The notes below the pieces were generated by a model, which saw nothing but the letters and a program-made list of their open reading frames with translations, searched no databases and had not been told where the DNA came from. From Brevundimonas sp. (GTDB taxonomy: Bacteria > Pseudomonadota > Alphaproteobacteria > Caulobacterales > Caulobacteraceae): a stretch of DNA of 64,000 nucleotides. The translations under genes were made by a program, and so were the position numbers. Each line of letters opens with the position of its first letter. Positions within the stretch are counted from its first letter, which is position 1. The DNA lies in assembly GCF_013912065.1 (NCBI RefSeq), contig NZ_JACESA010000003.1, positions 1 to 64,000 of the forward strand. Direction: 5' to 3'. Below are positions 39,784 to 49,711 of the stretch, piece by piece.

Positions 39784-41121
39784 ATGGCGGGAAAGCAGCG
39801 CGGATCGGCGACCGACCAGGGCCGGGGCATGGACCCCCGCGCCGGCCGCGCCCCCGTGATCGCCGCGCTGGACATCGGCCAGTCCAAGGTCTCGTGCTTC
39901 ATCATGAAGCCTGACGGCGTGCGTCACGCCGACCGCACCATCCGTGTCGCCGGCGCCAGCCACGTCCAGTCCAAGGGCGTGAAGGGCGGGGCCATCATCA
40001 ATATGGATGAGGCGGCCCAGGCCATCGGCCACGCTGTCGAACGCGCCGAGCGCGCGGCCCAGAGCCCGGTCTCCGGCGTCGTCGTCACCACCGCCATCGG
40101 CCAGATGGCCAGCCACCGCGTCCAGGCCCGAGTGTCCCTGGGCGTCAATCCGGTCGGGGACGCCGATCTGGCGCGCGCCATCGGCATGGCCCTGGCCCAG
40201 ATCCGCCTGCCCAACCGTCGTCCGATCCACGTCCTGCCGATCGCCTGGTCGGTGGACGGGGCGCGCGGCGTCCATGATCCGCGATCGATGCGCGGCGGCT
40301 CGCTGGGGCTGGACCTGCTGGTCGTCTCCATGGCCGAGAACGTCTTCACGACGCTGAGCCACTGTCTGGAGCTGGCGCACCTGGACCTGCAGGGCGTGGC
40401 CGCGGCGCCGGTGGTGTCGTCGCTGGCCGCGCTGGAAGAAGACGAGATGGACCTGGGCGCCGTCTGCATCGACATGGGCGGCGGCTCGACCAGCGCCGCC
40501 GTCTGGGGCGGCCGGTCCCTGCTGCATATCGAGAGCCTGAACGTCGGCGGCGACCATGTCACCTCCGACATCGCGCGCGGCCTGTCGACGTCCAAGGCGG
40601 GCGCCGAACGGCTGAAGACCCTGCACGGCTCGGCCATGGCCAGCGCCAACGAGGACCGCGAAATGCTGGAGGCCCCGCCACGTGGCGAGGACGCCTCGGC
40701 CGGCCCCGTCATCGTCCCGCGCGCCATGCTGAAGACCGTCATCGCCCCACGCGTCGAGGAAACCCTCGAACTGCTGCGCGACCGGCTGAAGAACGCCGGC
40801 GTGGGTCTTGAGCCCGGCGCGGGCCTGGTCCTTACCGGCGGCGCCAGCCAGCTGAACGGCGTGCGCGAATTGGCGGTGCGCGTGTTCGACCGCCCCGTTC
40901 GCCTCGGCAAACCGCAACGCGCCCCTCACCTGGCCGACGCCGCCTCCGGCCCCGCCTTCTGCGCCACCGCCGGCGTCCTGCTCCGCGCCGCCTACGGTCC
41001 GCGCGAAGCGGTATCGGCGAGAAAGCTGATGCAGCGCCAGATCACGGCGGCCGATGCACCGCGGGTGCACCGGGGGAATGTGGTGGGGCGTGTGGCCGGG
41101 TGGCTGCGGGATAACCTCTAG
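39784..41121 (+). CDS. ftsA: Cell division protein FtsA
   Basis: A 445-residue actin-like protein that tethers FtsZ to the membrane. Phosphate-1 loop AALDIGQSKVSCFIM, phosphate-2 CIDMGGGSTSAAVW and adenosine motif LVLTGGASQLNGVREL are visible, and the C-terminal amphipathic helix GRVAGWLRDNL is intact. An N-terminal extension of about 25 residues is rich in Gly and Arg. In most relatives ftsZ follows directly; here a terminator and an inverted S9 peptidase gene intervene, so ftsA and ftsZ must be transcribed separately. Confidence 0.96.
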   Translation: MAGKQRGSATDQGRGMDPRAGRAPVIAALDIGQSKVSCFIMKPDGVRHADRTIRVAGASHVQSKGVKGGAIINMDEAAQAIGHAVERAERAAQSPVSGVVVTTAIGQMASHRVQARVSLGVNPVGDADLARAIGMALAQIRLPNRRPIHVLPIAWSVDGARGVHDPRSMRGGSLGLDLLVVSMAENVFTTLSHCLELAHLDLQGVAAAPVVSSLAALEEDEMDLGAVCIDMGGGSTSAAVWGGRSLLHIESLNVGGDHVTSDIARGLSTSKAGAERLKTLHGSAMASANEDREMLEAPPRGEDASAGPVIVPRAMLKTVIAPRVEETLELLRDRLKNAGVGLEPGAGLVLTGGASQLNGVRELAVRVFDRPVRLGKPQRAPHLADAASGPAFCATAGVLLRAAYGPREAVSARKLMQRQITAADAPRVHRGNVVGRVAGWLRDNL

Positions 41122-41145
41122 GCTAGAGGTCTGATCAAGAATAAA

Positions 41146-41169
41146 GGCCCGCCTCTCAGCGGGCCTTTT
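41146..41169. terminator. Bidirectional terminator between ftsA and the S9 peptidase gene
   Basis: Perfect 7-bp stem GGCCCGC (41146-41152) / GCGGGCC (41159-41165), loop CTCTCA, with TTTT on the plus strand and TTTATTCTT on the minus strand, between two convergent stop codons. Confidence 0.85.
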
Positions 41170-41188
41170 GCGTTCGGGAAGGTCGGGG

Positions 41189-43222
41189 TCAGAGACCCGA
41201 GCCGCCGCAGCCGGTGCGCAGGTAGTCGTCGATATAGCCGAGCTGTTCCGCCATGATCTCGCGGGTCCAGGCGGGGCCGTGGGCATAGTCCTTGATCAGG
41301 TGATATTGGATGTCTTGCCCGCTGCCGCGCGCGCGGCCCACGAACAGATCCGAGTGATCCTGGGTCACGGTGCGGTCGCGATCACCGGTGAAGACCATCA
41401 TCGGGATCTGGACCTGGTTCGCCCGGCTAATCGGGTTGAGGCCATTGACCGTGTCGCGCTGGGCTTCCCGCGTATAGGGGTTCTGGAACATGCTTGACCT
41501 GATCTTGGTCAGGTCCGAGACGCCGGCCCCAGCGATGGCGCATTTGTACAGGCCCTCCGGGCGGATGCCCGCCACCATGGCCGCGTAGCCGCCGTAGGAG
41601 AAGCCGAACATGGCGATCCGGCCCTGCTGCGCGACGCCCTGCTCGATCAGCCATTTGGCGCCGTCGTCCTTGTCGTCCTGCATCTTCTGGCCCCACTCGT
41701 TGTCGCCGGCCATCCAGAGGCGTTTGCCCCAGCCGTCGGAGCCCCGGTACTGAGGTTGCAGGACCGCATAGCCGCGCGAGGTCATCATGGCGCGCCACGA
41801 CGAATAGTCCCAGGTCATCTCGTCGCGCGCCCACGGGCCGCCGTGGGGCATGATGACGGTCGGATAGGGACCGGCGCCGAAGATTTCCGCCGGCGGCTTG
41901 CTGAGGAAGGCCGGAATGTCGAGGCCGTCGCGAGCTTTGTAATAGACGAGTTCCGTCTTGCCGATCGTCGCGGGATCGATCTGCGGGAAGGGTTCGCCCA
42001 GCGGCGTCAGTTGGCCGTTTCGGAAGATGGAATAGGAGCCGGGATCGTTCGAAGCGCCTGACCAGACGACGACGGTGCCCCAGTCCTGCGAAGCGGCGGT
42101 CACATTCATGTAGCGATCGGTCTGGTAGGCGATGGTGCGGGTCGTCCCCGTCGCCGGATCAGTGACGCGCAGTGGGTGAGATTCCACTTTCAGCGCCTGC
42201 TCGAGGCCGGCGATCAGACTTTCATAGCCTGGAGAGATCGGGAATTCGGTTTCGCGCGGACCATTGTAGCTGAAGGACCGAACTTCGCCGAAGTTGGGGC
42301 CGTGTATGCGGTTGATGCTCATACCGGTGGCTTCGAACAGCGGATGTTCGAAAATGACCTCGCCGAGCTGTCGCGCGTTGATATTGTACTCAAAGACCGC
42401 TGCCTTGTCGCGGCCGCGGTTGGATATGACATAGGCGATGTTCGGGTCGGTGCTGAAGCCAACAACCGCGAAGACCTCGCGATTCTTGACGTGGCTGCGG
42501 AAGTGTTCGTCCCAACCGCTGTCGGCGTTCTTGAACTGGGTCGCGATATACAGGCCCTCGGCGTCGCGATCGGCGATGTTCCGGACCCGTAGATCTCCAT
42601 TCAAATCTGTATCATAGCCGATGACCCGCTCACTGGAGCGTTGGATCCGTTCAGCACGATTGGTGCGGACGTTGAGGCGCAGGACGTCGCCGTTGATCTC
42701 GATCAGGATATTGTCCGGGTCGTTGGGCAGGGAATCGAGAACCGAAGGGCTCTGGGTCTTCAGGAATTCCTCCTCGTCCTGCGAGCGGGGGCGGAACGAG
42801 GAGATGGGGTCGCGCCAATTTCGACCTTGAAGATCGGTCAGCATGAACTTGCCCAGGAAGGTCTTGATGATGGTGCCCTGGGCGGCGTCGTAGGGCTGCC
42901 ATAGCGAAACGCCCAGTACGTCGTTTTTCACGAAGCTGACGCCCTGAAGCTTCATCTGCGACGATCCGATCACCGTCGGCGCGCGATCCAGATGTTCAGC
43001 GTCCCAGACTAGTATGACCCGATCTTCTCCCCGCGCCTGAAGGGCGGCGATGTGTTTTCCGTCGGGCGAAACCGTGAAGCTGGACATCAGGGGGAAGGCC
43101 GCAAACTGCTCGATCGTCGGCGCGGCGGAAGGTGCAGGCGCGGCCGTGGAAGCTTGGGCGATACCGCTCATCGAACCAAGTAGAAAAACAGCGCTGAACG
43201 CCGCGACGGATACTCTCTTCAT
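41189..43222 (-). CDS. Secreted S9 family (prolyl oligopeptidase-like) peptidase
   Basis: A 677-residue serine peptidase with a signal peptide (VSVAAFSAVFLLGSMSGIAQA). A beta-propeller-like region spans about residues 40-420 and an alpha/beta-hydrolase domain about 425-675. The nucleophile lies in MFGFSYGGYAAMV, an oxyanion segment is VIMPHGGPWARDEM, and the acid and His are near FTGDRDRTV and YAHGPAW. It probably degrades peptides in the periplasm. The ATG at 43222 follows GGGAG by 7 bases. GC is somewhat lower than the cell-division genes, and it is inverted between ftsA and ftsZ, suggesting later insertion. Confidence 0.9.
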   Translation of the reverse strand: MKRVSVAAFSAVFLLGSMSGIAQASTAAPAPSAAPTIEQFAAFPLMSSFTVSPDGKHIAALQARGEDRVILVWDAEHLDRAPTVIGSSQMKLQGVSFVKNDVLGVSLWQPYDAAQGTIIKTFLGKFMLTDLQGRNWRDPISSFRPRSQDEEEFLKTQSPSVLDSLPNDPDNILIEINGDVLRLNVRTNRAERIQRSSERVIGYDTDLNGDLRVRNIADRDAEGLYIATQFKNADSGWDEHFRSHVKNREVFAVVGFSTDPNIAYVISNRGRDKAAVFEYNINARQLGEVIFEHPLFEATGMSINRIHGPNFGEVRSFSYNGPRETEFPISPGYESLIAGLEQALKVESHPLRVTDPATGTTRTIAYQTDRYMNVTAASQDWGTVVVWSGASNDPGSYSIFRNGQLTPLGEPFPQIDPATIGKTELVYYKARDGLDIPAFLSKPPAEIFGAGPYPTVIMPHGGPWARDEMTWDYSSWRAMMTSRGYAVLQPQYRGSDGWGKRLWMAGDNEWGQKMQDDKDDGAKWLIEQGVAQQGRIAMFGFSYGGYAAMVAGIRPEGLYKCAIAGAGVSDLTKIRSSMFQNPYTREAQRDTVNGLNPISRANQVQIPMMVFTGDRDRTVTQDHSDLFVGRARGSGQDIQYHLIKDYAHGPAWTREIMAEQLGYIDDYLRTGCGGSGL

Positions 43223-43531
43223 AACCATACTCCCCACACCGGCCGGGCCGGCCAAAATCTCGCCACAATGAACCAAATCGTTCCGGTCACGGCAAGAGCT
43301 AGGGCGCTAGGCCTGCGGCGGCGGCTAGAAAGATCATTTCAAGGCAAGATTTCCCCGATTTTGTGCGGCAAGGCTTCGATAGGGGCCTTCACTTAGGCCC
43401 GACTCACATTATCGCCGTAACCTTCTCTTAACCCTCGTGGGCGCAATCATTAACGCGCTCATAACCAAAGCGATTCGGCGGGGTATTCGCTTTGGAGCCA
43501 GGGGCCAGGGTCGGAAGGTCGGAAAAACAGA
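43223..43531. promoter_or_regulatory. ftsZ upstream control region
   Basis: A 309-base region between the divergent S9 peptidase and ftsZ genes. It holds a CtrA-like box GTAA-N7-TTAAC (43417-43432), a further TTAAC half-site near 43451, a CcrM-type GATTC (43472-43476), and an inverted repeat CCAAAGCGA (43465-43473) / TCGCTTTGG (43487-43495) about 37 bases before the ftsZ ATG. In Caulobacter, ftsZ is repressed by CtrA and influenced by GANTC methylation, so the same logic is likely here (inference). Confidence 0.6.
43417..43432 (+). promoter_or_regulatory. CtrA-like binding box upstream of ftsZ
   Basis: GTAACCTTCTCTTAAC matches TTAA-N7-TTAAC at all fixed positions except the first T. It lies 100 bases before the ftsZ ATG. 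Confidence 0.5.
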
Positions 43532-45145
<1,614 letters not shown>

Positions 45146-45167
45146 CCGACTGAAATCCTGACCGTCG

Positions 45168-45197
45168 CGCCCCGGAGCCCAGGCTCCGGGGCGTTTT
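45168..45197 (+). terminator. Rho-independent terminator after ftsZ
   Basis: CGCCCCGGAGCC (45168-45179) pairs perfectly with GGCTCCGGGGCG (45182-45193), followed by TTTT at 45194-45197. It separates ftsZ from lpxC. Confidence 0.88.
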
Positions 45198-45330
45198 CGT
45201 CGGCGGCGTGCCAGAACGAAACAATCCGAAACCCGACTTTCATTTCGTGCTTGCGGCTTGGCCGCTAGATCGGTCGGTAGGCGAAATCCGCACCCCTGGG
45301 GCGGAGCGCAGAGTTGAAGCGAGTTTAAGT

Positions 45331-46230
45331 TTGCCGGTCAGAAACGACCATCACGAACGCACCATCGTCGCCCCGGCCATCATCGCCGGCGTCGGCGTGC
45401 ACACCGGCCGCCGCGTACGGCTGGCGGTTCGTCCCGCGCCCGCGGGCATGGGAATCGTCTTTGTGCGTACGGACGTGACGGACCGCGACAACCGTATCCC
45501 GGTCTCGGGCGAGGCGGTCGTCGACGCCCGTCTGAACACCATGATCGAGAACGCCGCCGGCGTTCGCCTGTCGACCATCGAACATCTGATGGCGGCCTTC
45601 TGCGCCCTGGGCGTGTCGAACGCCGTGGTCGAGGTGGACGGGCCGGAACTGCCGATCCTGGACGGTTCGGCGCTGGAGTTCGTCAAACTACTGGACCGCG
45701 CCGGCTTCCGGCCCCAGGCCCAGCCGCAGCGCTATATCGAGATCCTTGAGACGGTTCATGTGACCGAGGGCGACAAGCACGCGGCCCTGCTGCCGTGCGA
45801 CCGTTACGAGATGCGGTTCGAGATCGATTTCCCGTCGGCCGTGATCGGCAACCAGGTCATCGACTTCGTCGTCGACGAACAGACCTTCCGCGACGAGATC
45901 ATGGCCTGCCGCACCTTCGGCTTCGCCCATGAGGTCGAGGCGCTACGTCAGGCGGGTCTGGCCCGCGGCGGTTCGCTGGAGAACGCCGTGGTCATCGACG
46001 GCGACGAGATCCTGAACCCCGGCGGCCTGCGCATGGAGCGCGAGTTCGTGCGTCACAAGGCGCTGGACGCCATCGGCGACCTTTACGTCCTGGGCGCCCC
46101 CCTGCTGGGCCGGTACGAAGGCTACAAGGCCGGTCACGCGGTCAACAACAAGCTGGTCCGCGCCCTTCTGGCGGCGCCCCATGCATGGCGCGAAGTGACG
46201 CGCGTCCCGGAACTGGCGCAGGCGGGGTAG
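45331..46230 (+). CDS. lpxC: UDP-3-O-acyl-N-acetylglucosamine deacetylase
   Basis: A zinc deacetylase of about 299 residues catalysing the committed step of lipid A synthesis. Metal and active-site motifs: LSTIEHLMAAFCALG, PELPILDGSALEFV, ACRTFGFAHEVEAL, HKALDAIGDLYVLG and GYKAGHAVNNKLVRALL. The frame is open to a GTG at 45208, but that lies 11 bases after the ftsZ terminator, leaving no room for a promoter. The family N-terminus (NDHHERTIVAPAIIAGVGVHTG) supports the TTG at 45331. The start is uncertain; the identity is not. Confidence 0.93.
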   Translation: MPVRNDHHERTIVAPAIIAGVGVHTGRRVRLAVRPAPAGMGIVFVRTDVTDRDNRIPVSGEAVVDARLNTMIENAAGVRLSTIEHLMAAFCALGVSNAVVEVDGPELPILDGSALEFVKLLDRAGFRPQAQPQRYIEILETVHVTEGDKHAALLPCDRYEMRFEIDFPSAVIGNQVIDFVVDEQTFRDEIMACRTFGFAHEVEALRQAGLARGGSLENAVVIDGDEILNPGGLRMEREFVRHKALDAIGDLYVLGAPLLGRYEGYKAGHAVNNKLVRALLAAPHAWREVTRVPELAQAG

Positions 46231-46288
46231 GCGTCGGGCGGGGCAGGCCCTTTAAATGGCTGAAGGGCTCGCGCGGCTATTTCAACAT

Positions 46289-46393
46289 CGTCATCCTAGG
46301 CCTTGCGCCTAGGATCCATACTCCCGGTGTCGGCAGCGTGCGCACCATCTTCGAACGAGTCTATGGATCCTAGGCACAAGGCCTAGGATGACG
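46289..46393. repeat. Palindromic intergenic repeat (REP/MITE-like) between lpxC and pgeF
   Basis: Two 32-bp arms (46289-46320 and 46362-46393) are inverted copies of each other with one mismatch, separated by 41 bases. Each arm contains its own small palindrome built on CCTAGG, and the element begins CGTCATCCTAGG and ends CCTAGGATGACG. This organisation is typical of dispersed palindromic repeats in Caulobacterales and may also end transcription from both sides. Only one copy was noticed in the window. Confidence 0.8.
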
Positions 46394-46419
46394 GATTAGG
46401 AGAAGGGTGAGGCTGCGGG

Positions 46420-47190
46420 TCAGGCCCCGATCACCGAAATCAACCGCCCGAAATCCGGCTCGCCGCGCTGGAACGCCCGGCGGTTCGAGTAGAAGCGGTC
46501 CTCGTCGGCGCAGGTGTCGTGGCCGGTCCAGACGGCCTGGCCGACGCCGGCCTGTTGCAGCCGCCACAGGACGAATCCGGGCAGGTCGAACTGGCGTTTG
46601 TCGTCGGTCCCGCCGGGGTGGAAGAAGCGCCGGCTGCCCGGATCGTGATGGGCGAACCGCTCCTCGAAATCGACGCCGACCTCATAGCTGGCCTGGGCGA
46701 TACAGGGTCCGACGACCGCCCGGATGCGGCGGAGATCGGCGCCCAGGGCCTGCATGGCCGCGACGGCGGAATGGACCACGCCACCCAGGGCGCCCTTCCA
46801 GCCGGCGTGGACGGCGGCGACGATCCGGGTCTCGGGATCGGCCATCAGCACAGGCGCGCAGTCGGCGGTCAGGACAGAGCACAACAGGCCGGGCTCGGCG
46901 GAGACGACGGCGTCGCCTTCCGGCCGGTCGCCGTTCCACGGCGCCTCGGCGACGCGGGCGACGGCGGAATGGATCTGGTAGCAGCCGTTCAGATGACCGG
47001 CCTCGGCGCCGAAATGGGCGGCGACCCGGCGGCGGTTCTCGGCCACGGCCACGGGATCGTCCTTCGATCCCACCCCGGCGTTCAGGCCTTCATAAATTCC
47101 GGTCGAGACGCCGCCCGCGCGGGTGAAGAAGCCGTGGTCGATCCCGGCGGCGGTCAGCAGCGGATGGGTGAGGGGTGCGAGGTCGGTCAC
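46420..47190 (-). CDS. pgeF: Peptidoglycan editing factor PgeF (YfiH/DUF152 family)
   Basis: A 256-residue copper/zinc-type protein of the former polyphenol-oxidase family. Metal-site motifs are QIHSAVA, LTADCAPVLM and AAVHAGWKGAL. In E. coli the homologue removes mis-incorporated L-Ser from UDP-MurNAc precursors, which suits its place near the mur genes. The ATG overlaps the stop of the upstream methyltransferase gene by 4 bases. Confidence 0.93.
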   Translation of the reverse strand: MTDLAPLTHPLLTAAGIDHGFFTRAGGVSTGIYEGLNAGVGSKDDPVAVAENRRRVAAHFGAEAGHLNGCYQIHSAVARVAEAPWNGDRPEGDAVVSAEPGLLCSVLTADCAPVLMADPETRIVAAVHAGWKGALGGVVHSAVAAMQALGADLRRIRAVVGPCIAQASYEVGVDFEERFAHHDPGSRRFFHPGGTDDKRQFDLPGFVLWRLQQAGVGQAVWTGHDTCADEDRFYSNRRAFQRGEPDFGRLISVIGA

Positions 47191-48272
47191 AGGTCCCAGC
47201 CCGGCACGATCAGCGAACGGGGCGAGAAGATCGCGGCGGCCTTGAACAGGTGTCCCATCTGGTCCTCGGCGGTCAGGCGGTTCAGTTGGCGGTCGATGAC
47301 CGGAGCGGCGTCAGGTCGCCCCGACTTCAACCTTTCGGCGCGAGCTTCGATCCCGAGCCGGCGCAGGAACTCGCCCTGGGGCAGGCAGCCGGTGACGTCG
47401 GCGCCGGCGCGGACGGCGGCCTCGAGAACACGGGGGAAGTCGGCCCACTGGGTCAGGTCGGCCTCGCCGGGCGCCGCCAGGGGATCGACCTTCTGATGGC
47501 GGCGCAGGGCCTGGAGGGTGTCGCCCGCCTCGGGCCGGGCGCGGCCGTAGTCGACCAGCAGGGCGGCGCCCGAGGCGGCCTTGATCATCAGGGCCAGGTC
47601 GCGACCGAAGATCGCCTGCTGTTCGGAGATTTCGAAGATGGCTCCCGGCGTCATTTCGAACGGGGGCTTTTCGAAACCGCCGGAGACGGCGGTCAGGCCG
47701 AAGATCAGGTCATTGTCGTCGGTGACGCCGATCCGCCGCTCGGCCCAGCCGTCCTCGGTGCGGACGAACTGACGCGCGGGCAGACAGTCCAGCACCTCGT
47801 TGGCGATCAGGATGACGGGAGCGTCGGTCTCGATCCGCGTCAGATCCCGGACCCAGCGCGGCGACAGATCGGCGCCGGCCAGGGCCCTGACCTGAAGGTG
47901 GCGCAAAGGGGCGCTAGGTTCGATCAGGATCAGGTCGCAGGCTTCCAGGAAGCCGGGCGCCAGCCGCGCCGCACGCAGGGCGTCGCTCATCAACGTGCCG
48001 TCGCCGGGGCCGACCTCGACCAGTCGGAACCGCTCGGGCGCGCCCAGCCGGTTCCAGGTCTCGACCGCCCACAGGCCGATCAGCTCGCCGAACATCTGGC
48101 TGACCAGGGGCGCGGTGATGAAGTCGCCGCCTTCCCCTAAAGCTGGCCGTGACGCGTAGTAGCCGCCCTTGGGGTCATGCAGGCAGCGGGTGACATAGTC
48201 GGCGACCGTCATCGGTCCCGTCAGGGCGATCTCGCGCGCCAGACGGGTCTTCAGGGTTTCGCCCGCGCTCAT
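47187..48272 (-). CDS. Class I SAM-dependent methyltransferase, MidA/NDUFAF7 family
   Basis: A 361-residue protein with the COG1565 pattern: N-terminal GPMTVADYVTRCLHDPKGGYYASRPALGEGGDFITAP, SAM-binding LVEVGPGDGTLMSDALRA, LIANEVLDCLPARQFV and LLVDYGRARPEAGDTLQALRRH. The eukaryotic homologue methylates an arginine of a complex I subunit; the bacterial target is not established. It overlaps lgt upstream and pgeF downstream by 4 bases each, forming an lgt-midA-pgeF operon common in alphaproteobacteria. Confidence 0.92.
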   Translation of the reverse strand: MSAGETLKTRLAREIALTGPMTVADYVTRCLHDPKGGYYASRPALGEGGDFITAPLVSQMFGELIGLWAVETWNRLGAPERFRLVEVGPGDGTLMSDALRAARLAPGFLEACDLILIEPSAPLRHLQVRALAGADLSPRWVRDLTRIETDAPVILIANEVLDCLPARQFVRTEDGWAERRIGVTDDNDLIFGLTAVSGGFEKPPFEMTPGAIFEISEQQAIFGRDLALMIKAASGAALLVDYGRARPEAGDTLQALRRHQKVDPLAAPGEADLTQWADFPRVLEAAVRAGADVTGCLPQGEFLRRLGIEARAERLKSGRPDAAPVIDRQLNRLTAEDQMGHLFKAAAIFSPRSLIVPGWDL

Positions 48273-49138
48273 GCCGCAACGGGCGGCCGGTTCCAGGCAC
48301 GCCAGATCAGCCAGGCGCCGACCAGGATCATCGGGATCGACAGCATCATCCCCATGGTCAGGCCCAGCGGGAAGTCGGGCATGCCGAAGTCGGGCTCACG
48401 CACATTCTCCAGCAGGGCGCGGCAGACGCCGTAGCCGACCAGGAACAGGCCGGTGATATAGCCCGGCTTCTTCAGCAGATCGAACTTCCAGATGCCTAGC
48501 GACAGGATGGACAGGAGCACGATCCCTTCCAGCCCGGCCTCGTATAGCTGGCTGGGGTGGCGCGGCGCGTCGCCGGCGGGGCAGAAGCCGTACATCTGCT
48601 GGATGCGGGCGTTGCAGAAGCGTATGGCCCAGGGAACCGTCGTCTCGCGGCCCCACAGCTCGCCGTTGATGAAGTTCGCCAGTCGCCCGAACATCAGGCC
48701 GATGGGCACAACCGGCGCGACGACGTCGCCCAGGCGCAGCATGTCGATCTTCTGACTGCGGGAATAGAGGACGATGGCCAGGCAGACGCCCAGGAAGCCG
48801 CCGTGGAAGCTCATGCCGCCGGTCCAGAGCTGGAACAGTTCGAACCGCTCGGCCAGGGTCTGACCGGTGAACAGCTGAGCGTACATGATCGGCTTGTAGA
48901 AGAGGGCGTAGCCCAGACGGCCGCCCAGGATGATGCCCAGCACGATCCAAAGCACCAGGTCGTCCAGCTGGGTCGTGTTGATGGGCGGCTTGCCCGGCGC
49001 CCACAGGCGTTCGGTCTTCACCAGACGGGCGGCGTACCACCAGCCCAGGACGATGCCGGCGACATAGGCCAGGGCGTACCAGCGGATCGGAAGCGGTCCG
49101 AGATGAAGCAGGACCGGATCGAATTCGGGAAAGGGCAA
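48269..49138 (-). CDS. lgt: Prolipoprotein diacylglyceryl transferase
   Basis: A 289-residue inner-membrane enzyme that attaches diacylglycerol to the lipobox cysteine of prolipoproteins. About seven helices; hallmark segments are GGMSFHGGFLG (catalytic His region), PVVPIGLMFGRLANFINGELWGRET (the Lgt signature) and HPSQLYEAGLEG. The start is a TTG at 49138 with AGGA seven bases before it; the longer frame to 49228 begins with an implausible poly-Arg stretch. Confidence 0.95.
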   Translation of the reverse strand: MPFPEFDPVLLHLGPLPIRWYALAYVAGIVLGWWYAARLVKTERLWAPGKPPINTTQLDDLVLWIVLGIILGGRLGYALFYKPIMYAQLFTGQTLAERFELFQLWTGGMSFHGGFLGVCLAIVLYSRSQKIDMLRLGDVVAPVVPIGLMFGRLANFINGELWGRETTVPWAIRFCNARIQQMYGFCPAGDAPRHPSQLYEAGLEGIVLLSILSLGIWKFDLLKKPGYITGLFLVGYGVCRALLENVREPDFGMPDFPLGLTMGMMLSIPMILVGAWLIWRAWNRPPVAA

Positions 49139-49271
49139 GGGGCGTTCCTGTAAGGCCAGTCCGAGAGGGCAGTCTGTGATGGCGTTTAGCAAGCGTCGCC
49201 GCCTGCGTCGCCTGTGAAGACGTATCACGACGCCTTGATGGCGCCCCCGAAGCAGCAGAAAGAAAGGTTTC

Positions 49272-49291
49272 GTTCACCATACTGGGTGAAC
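49272..49291. promoter_or_regulatory. Palindrome upstream of the UbiK-like gene
   Basis: GTTCACC (49272-49278) and GGTGAAC (49285-49291) form a 7-bp inverted repeat with a 6-base centre, 32 bases before the ATG at 49324. A GTTAACG half-site and a GAGTC methylation site follow. A regulatory role is possible but untested. Confidence 0.35.
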
Positions 49292-49323
49292 CTTCGTTAA
49301 CGACGTTTGAGTCGGAGCCTTCG

Positions 49324-49635
49324 ATGCAGACCCGCAATCCCATCCTGGACGAGTTCGCCAAACTGACCACCGGCGCGATGGGCCTGGCCCAGGCCGCCGG
49401 CGAAGAGGCCAAGACGGCCTGGCGCGCCCAGACCGACCGGATCGTCGCCGAGATGGACCTGGTCCGCCGCGACGAGTTTGATGTTCTGAAGGACGAGATC
49501 GCCGCGCTGCGGGCCGAGATCGCCGAGCTGAAGGCGGCCCAGAAACCCGCAAGCAAGCCAGGCGGCAAGGCTTCGAGCAAGCCAGGGGCGGGAACGTCCA
49601 CAGATGGAACTCAACCCGGGGACGCAGCCGGTTGA
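49324..49635 (+). CDS. UbiK/BMFP (DUF526) family accessory protein
   Basis: A 103-residue protein with a helical N-terminus (NPILDEFAKLTTGAMGLAQAAGEEAKTAWRAQTDRIVAEMD) and a coiled coil (VLKDEIAALRAEIAELKAAQ), the layout of the BMFP family. E. coli UbiK is an accessory factor for aerobic ubiquinone synthesis. The tail, rich in Lys, Ser, Gly and Pro, is probably disordered. Divergent from lgt. The family is confident; the ubiquinone role is inferred. Confidence 0.85.
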   Translation: MQTRNPILDEFAKLTTGAMGLAQAAGEEAKTAWRAQTDRIVAEMDLVRRDEFDVLKDEIAALRAEIAELKAAQKPASKPGGKASSKPGAGTSTDGTQPGDAAG

Positions 49636-49711
49636 GCCGAATCCGCGAACAGGCTTACCACTCTGTTAACGGCCGCGATTCTCGCGGACGCAGCTCGAAT
49701 CGAGAGACTTG

